Source of the DNA: Rosenbergiella metrosideri
GTDB lineage: Bacteria > Pseudomonadota > Gammaproteobacteria > Enterobacterales > Enterobacteriaceae
Length of the DNA: 64,000 nucleotides
Reading direction: 5' to 3'
Assembly (NCBI RefSeq): GCF_022602565.1
Contig: NZ_JALBCV010000001.1
Location: forward strand, 348,819-412,818
Positions within the stretch are counted from its first letter, which is position 1. Every line of letters starts with the position of its first letter. Of the stretch, positions 1 through 8,395 are shown one piece after another. A program made the translations under genes and the position numbers. The notes beneath the pieces were generated by a model. The model ran no database searches, was not told the DNA's origin, and saw only the letters and a list, made by a program, of their open reading frames with translations.

Positions 1-69
1 CTACATAATTTTTTTTCTTTGCTATAGTTTAGTTATTAACATTACATCAGCCTACCAAGGAGCATTTCA

Positions 70-318
70 ATGGTTAGTAAAATCCAAGATAAAGTTGAAG
101 AGTATGCAGGTGCAGCGGAAGAAGCCTACGGTGATGTCACTGATCAAGGTGATCACTGTGCGCGTGGCGCAGCACGCAAATATGCTTCACAAGCGAGCTA
201 CGCAGTGAAAGACGCGGCTGACACCATCAAGCAACAAGTCTCTGACAAGCCTTATGCAGGCTTAGCCGTCGCCGCAGCAGTCGGGGTTGCCTTTGGCTAT
301 CTGTTAGGCAGAAAATAA
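70..318 (+). CDS. DUF883 (ElaB/YqjD-like) membrane-anchored protein
   Basis: An 82-residue protein. The N-terminal two thirds are charged and alanine-rich and probably helical. The C-terminus is one membrane segment (about residues 63-80) ending in the short tail LLGRK. That layout matches the ElaB/YqjD/YgaM group, which are inner-membrane proteins; in E. coli YqjD binds ribosomes in stationary phase. The first 25 residues resemble CsbD-type stress proteins, so a hybrid origin is possible. An AAGGAG-type ribosome site sits just before the ATG, and a strong terminator follows at 338-360, so this is probably a single-gene unit. Family placement is good; function in this organism is inferred. 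Confidence 0.8.
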   Translation: MVSKIQDKVEEYAGAAEEAYGDVTDQGDHCARGAARKYASQASYAVKDAADTIKQQVSDKPYAGLAVAAAVGVAFGYLLGRK

Positions 319-337
319 TCTGCACTAACCGTTCAGA

Positions 338-360
338 AAGCACCTTCGGGTGCTTTTTTT
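338..360 (+). terminator. Rho-independent terminator of the DUF883-like gene
   Basis: A 7-bp stem (AAGCACC/GGTGCTT) with a TTCG tetraloop runs into a T tract 20 bases after the stop codon of the DUF883-like gene. Confidence 0.9.
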
Positions 361-417
361 ACGTCTACGCCCCGAAATAATGTTGCAATATGTGCGATGT
401 GGGGCTATTTTTAGGTA

Positions 418-507
418 GCGAAATACTTGAGTGATTTAATCAAGTATTCGCCTAACTTACTCACATTGCTCAAGTTATCTTGCCCGCACTTTGCGGGCTT
501 TTTTTTT
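418..507 (+). ncRNA. Candidate small RNA, RyhB-like core
   Basis: There is no open frame here, but the layout is that of an Hfq-type sRNA. A -35 TTGCAA (383-388) and a -10 TATTTT (406-411) are 17 bases apart, predicting a start near 418. A 12-13 bp hairpin (418-430 with 440-451, one bulge) follows, then an unpaired stretch holding ACTCACATTGCT (459-470), then a GC stem (482-487/493-498) running into nine Ts. The unpaired motif is nearly identical to the RyhB core TTGCTCACATTGCT, and the order hairpin, core, terminator is also RyhB's. I see no convincing Fur box. It could instead be a leader of the downstream EamA gene. Confidence 0.45.
482..507 (+). terminator. Rho-independent terminator with nine Ts
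   Basis: GCCCGC/GCGGGC stem with a 5-base loop, followed by an unbroken run of Ts (499-507). Such a long T run is typical of Hfq-binding sRNAs. No coding sequence ends nearby, which is one reason to propose an RNA gene here. Confidence 0.85.
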
Positions 508-601
508 ATCGGCGGATAATCGCTTTCTGCACGCGAACCATTGATAAGTTCTATGATATAGTCCGCGCCCACTTATTATTCTGACACTAAACAGGAGCAT
601 T

Positions 602-1516
602 ATGGACGTTAGAAAACAACTTGATGGTACTGCGGTTATCGCAATGCTATTGATTTGTCTTGTTTGGAGTTCACAACAAGTCATTTTGAAAGAAATTGCC
701 GGTAATTTCTCTCCTCTCTTATTATTGGCCTTTCGTTCAGGTATCGCCGCATTAATGCTCGGAGTATTAATGACGGTACAACGCCAACGTTTCCCTATGG
801 CCAATGGGATGTGGTTAATGGGCGGTTTGGTCGGTCTACTGTTCTCGCTCGAATATTTCTTCGTTTCAGAAGCCGTCAAATACACAACAGCAGGTCACGT
901 GGTCGTCTTTCTTTATACCTCGCCCATTTTTGCTGCAGTAGGGTTAAATTTTGCCATTAAGGATGAACGTCTATCTGGGTTACAGTGGGTAGGGATTGTC
1001 TTCTCCTTTATCGGTATCTGCGTCTCGTTTTCCGGTGGTTTCGGTGATAGCACCATGCTTAAAGGTGACTTCTTTGCATTACTTTCTGGCTTAATGTGGG
1101 GCGCGACGACAGTGGTTATTCGCAGTACTCGTGTTAATCAGATGGGATCTCGCCCTATCCTGCTTTATCAATTAATTGTCTCGTTTATTATCCTATTACT
1201 CGCGAGCTGGTTAAGTGGTAACACGCTGTTTGAACCAACGTTAAAAAATATTACCGCCCTGACTTTTCAATCTTTGGTGATCTGTTTTATCAGCTTTCTG
1301 GCGTGGTTTGCTTTACTGAAGAAATATGTTGCTTCGCAACTCGGTGTGCTGACATTTATGACCCCACTGTTCGGAGTCATTTTAGGTGCCTTACTTCTGC
1401 ACGAAACCATTCAAAATACATTTGTTTGGGGAGCTAACTTAGTGGTGATTGGTATCATTCTAGTCACAGTGAAAAGTGGTGGTATCAGAATCTTTAGACG
1501 CCGTCGCCCATTGTAA
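602..1516 (+). CDS. EamA/DMT family transporter
   Basis: A 304-residue inner-membrane protein with about ten hydrophobic segments arranged as two EamA repeats (roughly residues 14-145 and 158-293), the layout of drug/metabolite transporters such as RhaT- and YdcZ-type exporters. The first helix carries the typical LVWSSQQVILKE start of the repeat, and the C-terminus is basic, as expected for a cytoplasmic tail. The substrate cannot be told from sequence. An AGGAGC ribosome site precedes the ATG. It follows the candidate sRNA and ends at a strong terminator (1542-1572), so it is transcribed alone. Confidence 0.9.
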   Translation: MDVRKQLDGTAVIAMLLICLVWSSQQVILKEIAGNFSPLLLLAFRSGIAALMLGVLMTVQRQRFPMANGMWLMGGLVGLLFSLEYFFVSEAVKYTTAGHVVVFLYTSPIFAAVGLNFAIKDERLSGLQWVGIVFSFIGICVSFSGGFGDSTMLKGDFFALLSGLMWGATTVVIRSTRVNQMGSRPILLYQLIVSFIILLLASWLSGNTLFEPTLKNITALTFQSLVICFISFLAWFALLKKYVASQLGVLTFMTPLFGVILGALLLHETIQNTFVWGANLVVIGIILVTVKSGGIRIFRRRRPL

Positions 1517-1541
1517 GTTTCTACGTTAGCGTTCAGCGCCG

Positions 1542-1572
1542 CGAGTAGACCCTAACGGTCTACTCGATTTTT
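1542..1572 (+). terminator. Rho-independent terminator after the EamA gene
   Basis: Perfect 10-bp stem CGAGTAGACC (1542-1551) with GGTCTACTCG (1557-1566), a 5-base loop, then a short T tract. Confidence 0.9.
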
Positions 1573-1675
1573 CCCGCTTTACTCATACGCAAATTCAGGT
1601 AAGAAAAAAATTTCAATTTTTGTAAAAAACACAGCCGTCATCTGATTGTCACACTATAGTTATTATATGGAACTA

Positions 1676-1711
1676 GGAATTAGCAGTGATGCAATAAAAA
1701 ATCCTAATTCC
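1676..1711. repeat. Inverted repeat in the leader of the 60-residue gene
   Basis: GGAATTAG (1676-1683) pairs perfectly with CTAATTCC (1704-1711) across a 20-base loop, about 55 bases before the start codon of the small gene. It could be an mRNA leader hairpin or a protein site. Role unknown. Confidence 0.4.
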
Positions 1712-1765
1712 AATTCCCTGCGGGGACCGTTAAGTCTGGTGTAGAACAATCCGAGGAGAAGACGA

Positions 1766-1948
1766 ATGTTTACCTTAACACGAAACGAATTTGAATCGAT
1801 TAATCCTGACTACCGTGGTGTATGGCAAAAAGAGTGCACCGAGCTACCTAAATGGCCGCAAATCCGTGAGCAATATGTTGGCAAGCGTACTATCTTACGT
1901 CAGGGAGCATTACTGATTGAAGATATGCACTTTGCTATCATGACTTGA
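1766..1948 (+). CDS. Conserved-looking small protein of unknown function
   Basis: A 60-residue soluble protein with no signal peptide or membrane segment. It is rich in aromatic and charged residues (motifs NPDYRGVWQ and GKRTILRQG) and ends in a hydrophobic patch. I do not recognise the family. Evidence that it is real: a clear GAGGAG ribosome site 7-8 bases before the ATG, a structured leader, its own bidirectional terminator (1966-1999), and balanced amino-acid use. Confidence 0.65.
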   Translation: MFTLTRNEFESINPDYRGVWQKECTELPKWPQIREQYVGKRTILRQGALLIEDMHFAIMT

Positions 1949-1965
1949 CCCACCCGTCTGATGAG

Positions 1966-1999
1966 AAAAAGGTAAAGTGGATGTCATCTTTACCTTTTT
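1966..1999. terminator. Bidirectional terminator
   Basis: A-rich and T-rich arms (AAAAAGGTAAAG at 1966-1977, CTTTACCTTTTT at 1988-1999) form a 12-bp stem between the convergent 60-residue gene and cho, and can end transcription from both sides. Confidence 0.85.
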
Positions 2000-2836
2000 T
2001 TATTCGTCTAGAGGAATGATTTCTACCCCACTAAATAGCGCGCGGCAGAGAATGCGGTAGCTATCCCCATCGAAGCTATTTTCGTACTGTTCCCGCGGCA
2101 GACTCGCTAACGTGTTCACGGTATTGATATAGCGCCAGTGATCGATAATATGGTAATCATTAAACCCTTCCCTCTGCTCGTGGATAGCCACTCTCCCTTT
2201 ATAGGGCCACATTTTTATCTGCCAAGCAGAGAGGGCGTGGATAACACGGCGACTATGCTCCTCAACAGTTTCCTTCCCTTGGCACACTCCTCGGCATTTT
2301 CCCAACATCGATCGAAAACATCCCCGGCCTCGCTGTGTGGTCTCAATTCCTAAGGTGGCAAGGCAAAGCTGATGCTCGTCGGCTAAACTCCTGATAAATT
2401 CCATCGCCGCTCGCTTATTACGAAAGAGGCCGTAAAGGTTCGGGGTGCGGGCAAAGTTCTGTTCGCTAGAACTGACAAACGCTATTCGGGGCTCAAGCCA
2501 TCGCAAGCTAAAAAGCGAGCGTTGTTTGCGTAACTGCTTATTGTGAAGCGGGATAAGTTGCTTGATAAGGGTAGCCTCTAGTAGCTGTGCACCGATATCT
2601 CCAGCGGTCTCGGAGAAAGTAATCCTATCCGTTTGCCGCAATAATTTGGCCTCTCTGACAGTACGTAAATGTGAGAGTACACGAGAACGAATATTGACAC
2701 TTTTACCAATATACACAGGCACATGGCTGTTCGCTGCCCAGAAAAAGTAGACGCCAGGCGTTGCAGGAAGATGCGCTAAGGTGTCGCGAAGTTGTTGCGG
2801 GTAACGGTAAAGTTCAGTGTCATGTTCACGGGCCAT
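2000..2836 (-). CDS. cho: Excinuclease Cho (UvrC homologue)
   Basis: A 278-residue homologue of the N-terminal half of UvrC. Cho makes the 3' incision at UvrAB-marked lesions, often at bulky adducts UvrC handles poorly. The GIY-YIG nuclease domain occupies about residues 25-105, with TPGVYFFWA and VYIGKSVNIRSRV carrying the catalytic Tyr and Arg. A cysteine cluster (GRGCFRSMLGKCRGVC, around residue 170-190) lies in the UvrC-like linker. It lacks UvrC's C-terminal RNase H-like half, as Cho proteins do. Length is close to the usual 290. A LexA-like box lies just upstream (2844-2859), consistent with the known SOS control of cho. Confidence 0.9.
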   Translation of the reverse strand: MAREHDTELYRYPQQLRDTLAHLPATPGVYFFWAANSHVPVYIGKSVNIRSRVLSHLRTVREAKLLRQTDRITFSETAGDIGAQLLEATLIKQLIPLHNKQLRKQRSLFSLRWLEPRIAFVSSSEQNFARTPNLYGLFRNKRAAMEFIRSLADEHQLCLATLGIETTQRGRGCFRSMLGKCRGVCQGKETVEEHSRRVIHALSAWQIKMWPYKGRVAIHEQREGFNDYHIIDHWRYINTVNTLASLPREQYENSFDGDSYRILCRALFSGVEIIPLDE

Positions 2837-2843
2837 AGAGCGT

Positions 2844-2859
2844 CTCTATCTTTATACAG
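2844..2859 (-). promoter_or_regulatory. LexA (SOS) box of cho
   Basis: On the gene strand it reads CTGT-N8-AGAG with an AT-rich core, one base from the CTGT-N8-ACAG consensus, 7 bases before the cho ATG. The position and the gene's identity support it. Confidence 0.65.
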
Positions 2860-3032
2860 TAGGTTAAGTGTAGCAAATTGATAGGGTTTAAGGGCTGGCT
2901 TAAGAAAATGACAATCCGTAGTCATCTCTATGATGTGTAGGGCTTTTACAAAGCTAGGCCAGCATTTTTTCTCCGATTACGATATAATGCCCGCCATATT
3001 GTTAAAATTTATTTAGATGATTAGGGTTTATA

Positions 3033-3953
3033 ATGACCATTTTGCCTAAGTTTACTCGTCAATTACTACATCCACGCTATTTTCTATTATGGTGTGGCAT
3101 TGGCGCGCTTTATTTAGTCGTGCAGTTACCCTATAAGTTCTTAAACACGCTAGGCCCGCTAGTCGGACGATTGGCGATGAAAGTAATGACCGACCGCGTC
3201 TATGTCGCCGCACGAAACTTGCACCTCTGTTTTCCCGAGAAATCGGAGCAAGAAAGGGAGAAACTGCTTAAAGAGAACTTTGAGTCTGTAGGGATGGCGC
3301 TACTTGAAACCGGCATGGCATGGTTTTGGTCTGATGCGCGGGTAAAAAAGCACTTCTACGTCACTGGGTTGGAACATATTTCGAAAGCGCAGCAAGAGGG
3401 TAAAGGCATCCTATTGTTGGGTGTCCACTTCCTGACATTGGAACTTGGTGCCCGCATTTTTGGGATCTATAATCCCGGGATCGGCGTCTATCGGCCAAAT
3501 AACAATCCGGTGATTGATTGGCTACAAACCTACGGTCGTATGCGTTCTAATAAAGATATGATTAACCGTCGTGATGTAAAGGGTATGCTACGGGCCCTCA
3601 AAAAAGGGGACATTTTATGGTATGCCCCAGACCATGATTATGGCCCGAAAAGCAGCGTGTTTGCGCCGTTTTTTGCTGTTGAGCAAGCGGCGTCGACGAA
3701 AGGGAGTTATATGCTGATCCGCATGAGCCAGCCAGCCGTCATTCCTTTTTTAGCACGCCGATTACCGGGTAATAACGGTTACGAAATGGTGATCTTGCCT
3801 GCTGCGGAAGATATCCCGGTGGACTCCGATGTTAGTGCTGCCACTGCACTCAATAAATTGGTCGAGCAGTGTGTCATGATGGCCCCAGAACAGTATATGT
3901 GGTTGCATCGCCGCTTCAAAACCCGCCCACCCGGTGAGCGTTCTTTGTACTAA
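3033..3953 (+). CDS. lpxL: Lipid A lauroyl/acyl transferase (LpxL/LpxP family)
   Basis: A 306-residue inner-membrane acyltransferase adding a secondary acyl chain to Kdo2-lipid IVA. One N-terminal membrane segment (about 18-38) is followed by the LPLAT domain. The catalytic HX4E box is HFLTLE (about residue 132), and the family blocks [17 protein letters not shown] and the C-terminal [13 protein letters not shown] are all present. The central blocks read like LpxL (HDYGP, VYRPN), while the final GERSLY resembles LpxP. I favour LpxL, the constitutive laurate enzyme; the exact chain length cannot be decided from sequence. It is monocistronic. Confidence 0.88.
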   Translation: MTILPKFTRQLLHPRYFLLWCGIGALYLVVQLPYKFLNTLGPLVGRLAMKVMTDRVYVAARNLHLCFPEKSEQEREKLLKENFESVGMALLETGMAWFWSDARVKKHFYVTGLEHISKAQQEGKGILLLGVHFLTLELGARIFGIYNPGIGVYRPNNNPVIDWLQTYGRMRSNKDMINRRDVKGMLRALKKGDILWYAPDHDYGPKSSVFAPFFAVEQAASTKGSYMLIRMSQPAVIPFLARRLPGNNGYEMVILPAAEDIPVDSDVSAATALNKLVEQCVMMAPEQYMWLHRRFKTRPPGERSLY

Positions 3954-3979
3954 CCCCTCACCCGCCTTTTGTTGGCGGG

Positions 3980-4726
3980 CTAGCTTTGCGGTTTGCGTGA
4001 ACGATAGAAACACCACAATGGAAACGGCAGACTGGTTAACAGCAGTATCCACAATAGGGCATAGACCGCATTAACACCGCCATTTTGTAGGTTTACATAG
4101 AGTTTGACTGGTATCCCCTGCGGGAAATAGCAGAAGATCATCACAATCCCAAATTCACCCAATGCTCTGGCCCAGGCTAAAGAAAGACTATTGAGTAAGC
4201 CACGCCGAGCCAGTGGCAGTGTCAAGCGGCAGAGGATCTGCCAACGATTTGCTCCGAGCGTCTCAGCCACTTCACTGACCGTCGTGGGAACCGCCTCGAA
4301 CGCACTTCGCGCCATTAGTACGTAAAAAGGCAATGCTGCGTAAAGTTGGGCGAGAATAAACGCTGCGGGAGTGTTAGTCAGGTTGATGCCCAGTCGGGCA
4401 ATCATCTCCCCTACCGTGCCATAAGGGCCGTAGGCCGCCACCAGTAAAATCCCCATTGCTAGAGGGGGGGTTAACAAGGGTATAAGAAGTCCAATTTCGA
4501 TCCCTACCCGCCATGATGACCGTGTTTTTGCTAACCACAGTGCAACAGGCGTACCGAGTAACACGATTAGAGGCAGGCTGGCTAGACTGAGACTCAATGA
4601 GGTCCAGACGGCGCGCGCATCGCCATAAGCTAAGGTAAAATGCAGCCATGGCGTGACCACCAGCAAGGTGATAAACGGCACGGCGAGCAGGCACAGTGCT
4701 GGAAACAGTAAACCACGCAGTAACAT
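3980..4726 (-). CDS. ABC transporter permease, molybdate/tungstate type
   Basis: About 248 residues with six hydrophobic segments and the BPD_transp_1 EAA loop (VAETLGANRWQILCRLTLP, about residues 155-175) that contacts the ATPase. This is the ModB/CysT/WtpB layout. The ATG at 4726 is chosen over an upstream TTG; neither has a good ribosome site, so translation may be coupled to the binding-protein gene, which ends 18 bases earlier. No ATPase gene lies next to it, so it must borrow one or be silent. It converges on lpxL. Confidence 0.85.
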   Translation of the reverse strand: MLLRGLLFPALCLLAVPFITLLVVTPWLHFTLAYGDARAVWTSLSLSLASLPLIVLLGTPVALWLAKTRSSWRVGIEIGLLIPLLTPPLAMGILLVAAYGPYGTVGEMIARLGINLTNTPAAFILAQLYAALPFYVLMARSAFEAVPTTVSEVAETLGANRWQILCRLTLPLARRGLLNSLSLAWARALGEFGIVMIFCYFPQGIPVKLYVNLQNGGVNAVYALLWILLLTSLPFPLWCFYRSRKPQS

Positions 4727-4744
4727 CAGTAACAACGCACAAGG

Positions 4745-5704
4745 TTACTGCTGATACAGGGCTTTCCCTTTCGGCTGATCATAGCCATTATCCTTGAAAA
4801 TTTGTTGTGCTGGGGCACTAGTGAGATAACGGACGAACTGTTGCGCCAACTCAGGTTGTGGTGCATTGTTCAGGACCGCAGCATAGAAGACTAAGGGCTG
4901 AGGATGATACGTTTTAGGCTGCCCACTATGATCGACCAAAGTAAAGTTGACCTTGTCGTACCATTGTTGGCTGTAATCTGGATTACTTAGGTTAATTTGG
5001 TCGGGCAGTACCATATAAGGCAGTTTCGCCGAGCGGGTTGCGCTTTCATAGCCTGAGGCCGCATCGACTTGGCCCGCCTCTAAACGCGCTAACAAGCCAC
5101 CCTCCGCCGCAATCTGTTGCGGGTTAAGCAAATCACCCATGATGGTGCTGGCTAATCCCGGTTGCTGATAATAACGTTCCGCCAGTTTTAGGGTAAAGAT
5201 AATGTTTTGGCCTTGTGGATCGCTGGTAGGGTCCGTCCGGCCAAAACGTAAGCCAGGCTCAGACAGGATTTTCCACCAAGGCATCTTATTATTATCGCCT
5301 GACTGAGCAAACTGCTGTGCAAAACGACTCTTTGGATTATAAGCGATCACCATACGTGTACTGGCGACCGGTTGTGCTTGATCGACCAGTCTCGCTTGTT
5401 TCAATACCTCGATGGGTCCAGGCGTGATTGACACAAACACATCTGCAACCACTTTTTTTGACGCTAACAAGCGTGCCATCCCATATGCCCCCTGCCCTTG
5501 CCCCTGGTAATCAACATGATTTTTTTTGGCAAAGTCTGGCCCCAATCCCTTATCCATCACCACCCCCATCGAGCCGGCATAGGTGACCGTCAAAGTATCG
5601 GCACTCGCCGATTGGTAGGAAAAAACAAGGCTGCTCAGTAACAGTAGAGACGTTAAATAACGTTTTCTTGCGGTATAAGGTGATAGGGTCTGCACGGAAG
5701 GCAC
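4745..5704 (-). CDS. Periplasmic oxyanion-binding protein of an ABC transporter (ModA/WtpA-like)
   Basis: A 319-residue substrate-binding protein. It starts at GTG and has a long basic N-region and a signal peptide with probable cleavage near SASA-DT (about residue 35). The mature part begins LTVTYAGSMG, typical of the ModA/WtpA class, in which this strand binds the oxyanion. Later blocks (GRTDPTSDPQG, AASGYESA) also fit the class. Together with the permease downstream it would take up molybdate, tungstate or a similar anion; which one is not decided by the sequence. The operon lacks the usual ATPase. Confidence 0.85.
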   Translation of the reverse strand: MPSVQTLSPYTARKRYLTSLLLLSSLVFSYQSASADTLTVTYAGSMGVVMDKGLGPDFAKKNHVDYQGQGQGAYGMARLLASKKVVADVFVSITPGPIEVLKQARLVDQAQPVASTRMVIAYNPKSRFAQQFAQSGDNNKMPWWKILSEPGLRFGRTDPTSDPQGQNIIFTLKLAERYYQQPGLASTIMGDLLNPQQIAAEGGLLARLEAGQVDAASGYESATRSAKLPYMVLPDQINLSNPDYSQQWYDKVNFTLVDHSGQPKTYHPQPLVFYAAVLNNAPQPELAQQFVRYLTSAPAQQIFKDNGYDQPKGKALYQQ

Positions 5705-5851
5705 ACTCGTTTAGGAATAAGATTTTAACACCATAATCGGCCTGAAAAACGAAATCAAGTCGCTTAATGCCCCGCTTGTTCGCCACTTGCACGGCTAACG
5801 TATTAAATTAGTTAAAATAATCTACCATTTACCCCACAGAGAGGACGCAAA

Positions 5852-6886
5852 ATGAGTCAAACTCTTCAACACCCCCTCCCGCATCAAGGCAGCACTCATT
5901 GGTTATGGGGTTGTCGGTAAAACCATCCATGCCGGGTTAGAGCTGTTTATTATCGTTTCCAGTGACAACCAAAAAATGCATCGCGATTATCCGGCTGTCG
6001 AGGTTATTGCCGATCCCAAAATCGCCATAACTCATCCGGAGGTCGATCTCGTGGTGATTGCCAGCCCGAATCCCCCCCATGCCCCCTCGCCAAACTCGCT
6101 TTGCTGGCTGACAAGCATGTTGTCGTAGATAAGCCTTTAACCCTCGATTTCGCCGAAGCACGTGAACTCATTAAGACCGCTGACCAGCAACAACGCTTAC
6201 TCTCCATCTTCCATAATCGCCGTTGGGACAGTGACTTCTTAGCGAGCACGCCGCAATGGCTAACCGACAATATCGCTCAATTTAAGTTTCAAATGGACTG
6301 TTTTCGCCCACAAGTGTGCGATCGCTGGCGTGAAAAAACTCAACCGGGTAGCAGCTAATGGTTCGATATCGGCCCGAATTTGATCGATCAGACGCTACAG
6401 CTATTTGGGTTACCCGACTCGGTTGAAGGTAATATCTGCTTATTACATAGAGGCGCGTAAATTGATGACTGGGCACACGTCATTGTGAACTCCCCTAAGC
6501 ATCGGGTCATTCTACATTGCTCAATGCTTGCCGTAGGCGTTAGCTTACGCTTTGTCACCCATGGCGCCGAAGGCAGTTTAGTCAAGACAGGAATTGATCA
6601 GCAAGAAGCTCACCTAGCCGCCGTCGTCCGACCAGGAAGTGAGACTTAGGGTCAGGATAACGATCCTGTGATCTATTATTGTTCAGAAGAAGGCGCACTC
6701 ACTTGCAATATCCGCCGGCGATCTAAGTCGTTACTTGATGCGTTACGCCAAGGGGCCCCTGATCTGGTTTCTAGAGTGGAAGCACTGGCTGTCATGGCCG
6801 TAAAGGATGCGGCCGTCGCGGATCCCCAACGCGGTCAGCGCCAAGTCATTAGGTTAACCGAGCACGAAATTGCCCAACTACGTTAG
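5852..6886 (+). pseudogene. Gfo/Idh/MocA family oxidoreductase, degenerate
   Basis: Reading across frames gives an NAD(P)-binding start (IKAALIGYGVVGKT), then VVIASPNPPHAP, LADKHVVVDKPLT, FHNRRWDSDF and WFDIGPNLIDQTLQLFG. Together these are a YdgJ-type dehydrogenase of about 345 residues. Lesions: a frame change after the start codon in a C run (5872-5876), a second in the C run near 6082-6086, a small in-frame deletion after GKTIHAG, and in-frame stops TAA 6356-6358, TAA 6458-6460 and TAG 6647-6649. With both indels and stops this is a true pseudogene, not a sequencing artefact. The catalytic EKP motif reads DKP. Confidence 0.93.
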
Positions 6887-6935
6887 TCTCTCGCTGGTGT
6901 AAAGGGAGTTTTGTACTCCCTTCACGTCACGTCGA

Positions 6936-7937
6936 TTAGAAACCAGACAGTACAATTTTGCCCTTCGCCTTATGGCTCTCTAGCATCGCATGCGCCTTAC
7001 GTAAATTTTCCGCATTGATAACACCGTAGTGTTCTGCCAAGGTCGTTCTTAATACTCCCTGATCAATCAGGCTAGCTACACGCGTCAAAATCTCGTGTTG
7101 GCGGATCATATCGTCGGTTTCAAAAAGTGACCGTGTAAACATCAGCTCCCAATGCAGAGAGATAGCTTTACGTTTAAGCGGCAGTGCATCGAGGGTTTCC
7201 GGGTCATCAATCAAGCCTAATTTTCCCTGAGGCGCTAACAACTCGATAATATCTTCGTAATGACTGTCGGTGTGGGTCAGGCTCGCCACATAATCCACTT
7301 GCTTAATCCCTAGTTGTGCACAGCCCTCAACCAACGATTTTGTATGGTCGATTACCTCATCAGCGCCTAACGCCTTAACCCATTGCGTCGTTTCGGGGCG
7401 TGAGGCGGTGGCGATAACGCGTAACTGGGTCAGTTTACTGGCCAGTTGGGTTAAGAGTGAGCCCACCCCCCCTGCAGCACCAATAATCAATAAAGTTTTA
7501 GGCTGTTCAGTCTCCACCGCTAACCGGTCAAACAGCAGTTCCCACGCGGTTAAGGCCGTCAGAGGTAATGCCGCGGCTTCCGCATCATTACATTGATTAG
7601 GCTTCTTAGCGACAATACGCTCATCCACTAAGTGGTATTCTGCATTGGTCCCTGGACGAACTAAGGATCCTGCATAGTACACCCTATCCCCAGGAACGAA
7701 TAAGCTGACCTCTTCCCCCACCGCCACCACTTCCCCCACGGCATCCCATCCGAGGATACGCGGTTCTGCGGTGTTGGCCGTGCGGCGTATTTTCGTATCG
7801 ATGGGGTTCACAGAAATCGCCGTAATCTTCACTAATAAATCGCGCGCGCCTGGGGCCGGTTTATCAGTCTCGATTTCATAGAGCGCATGCGAATCAGTAA
7901 TGGGTAATTGGTGGTCTTGGTAAACAATCGCTTTCAT
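6936..7937 (-). CDS. Zinc-independent MDR-family alcohol dehydrogenase/quinone oxidoreductase
   Basis: About 333 residues. A GroES-like domain comes first (VKITAISVNPIDTKIR), then a Rossmann fold with the nucleotide loop LLIIGAAGGVGSLLTQLA (about residue 155). The lack of zinc-ligand cysteines points to the quinone-reductase/ZADH-like subgroup (YogA/zinc-type ADH-like). Likely role: NADPH-dependent reduction of quinones or enones; substrate unknown. The start at 7937 is chosen because GGAGAG lies just before it and the homology begins MKAIVYQ. The 31 residues possible upstream look non-coding. Confidence 0.85.
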   Translation of the reverse strand: MKAIVYQDHQLPITDSHALYEIETDKPAPGARDLLVKITAISVNPIDTKIRRTANTAEPRILGWDAVGEVVAVGEEVSLFVPGDRVYYAGSLVRPGTNAEYHLVDERIVAKKPNQCNDAEAAALPLTALTAWELLFDRLAVETEQPKTLLIIGAAGGVGSLLTQLASKLTQLRVIATASRPETTQWVKALGADEVIDHTKSLVEGCAQLGIKQVDYVASLTHTDSHYEDIIELLAPQGKLGLIDDPETLDALPLKRKAISLHWELMFTRSLFETDDMIRQHEILTRVASLIDQGVLRTTLAEHYGVINAENLRKAHAMLESHKAKGKIVLSGF

Positions 7938-8054
7938 AACACTCTCCATAGAGTTCATCTTTAGGTTCTTCGCCTGAACAAAGCATAGTGGATTATCTTG
8001 AACGCGAGTGCCAATGATTGCAAACAACACTGCCTAAAGGAATAAAAACCCTAC

Positions 8055-8100
8055 TTGACAACCACTTAACGACTAGGCACTATACTGGATATCTATACAG
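8055..8100 (+). promoter_or_regulatory. Promoter with LexA box for the DinI-like gene
   Basis: A perfect -35 TTGACA (8055-8060) is followed by a LexA-type palindrome CTGG-N8-ACAG (8085-8100) that covers the expected -10 and start region; one base differs from consensus. LexA binding here would block RNA polymerase, as at dinI in E. coli. Confidence 0.7.
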
Positions 8101-8114
8101 TTATTGGGTAAGTT

Positions 8115-8354
8115 ATGTACGTAGAATTGGTGTATGATAAAAGAAATGTTGCCGGGCTCGATAACGCTGCAGAGATCATTCTGCAAGAATTAACCCAGCG
8201 AGTAAGACGACTATTTCCTGATGCTGAAGTCCGAGTTAAACCGATGCAAATGAATAGCTTGAATAGTGATGCCAGTAAGAGCGATCGAGAAAAGCTTAAC
8301 CGAATGTTAGAAGAGATGTTTGAAGAGGCCGACATGTGGCTGGTTGCCGAATAA
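8115..8354 (+). CDS. DinI-like family protein
   Basis: A 79-residue acidic protein of the DinI/ImpC/TumB family. It begins MYVELVYDKRN, the usual first strand, has the central VRVKPM strand, and ends in a helix with a C-terminal cluster LEEMFEEADMW that in DinI mimics DNA to bind RecA filaments. DinI tunes the SOS response by stabilising RecA filaments and limiting UmuD processing. The LexA box upstream supports SOS control. It converges on galP with a shared terminator. Confidence 0.88.
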   Translation: MYVELVYDKRNVAGLDNAAEIILQELTQRVRRLFPDAEVRVKPMQMNSLNSDASKSDREKLNRMLEEMFEEADMWLVAE

Positions 8355-8361
8355 ATCAACG

Positions 8362-8389
8362 CCTGAGGGTGACGCCCATCACCCTCAGG
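8362..8389. terminator. Bidirectional terminator between the DinI-like gene and galP
   Basis: CCTGAGGGTGA (8362-8372) pairs with TCACCCTCAGG (8379-8389), flanked by AATCAA and TTGATT that extend the symmetry. It sits between the two convergent stop codons. Confidence 0.85.
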
Positions 8390-8395
8390 GCTTGA

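Noticed and set aside
1-10. CTACATAA at the left edge as a copy of the icd 3' end (attachment site)
   Set aside because: Only seven or eight bases match the icd end and it is far from the prophage remnant; chance is enough.
475-885. 136-residue minus-strand frame over the EamA start
   Set aside because: It is antisense to a clear transporter gene and crosses the terminator; composition is that of a shadow frame.
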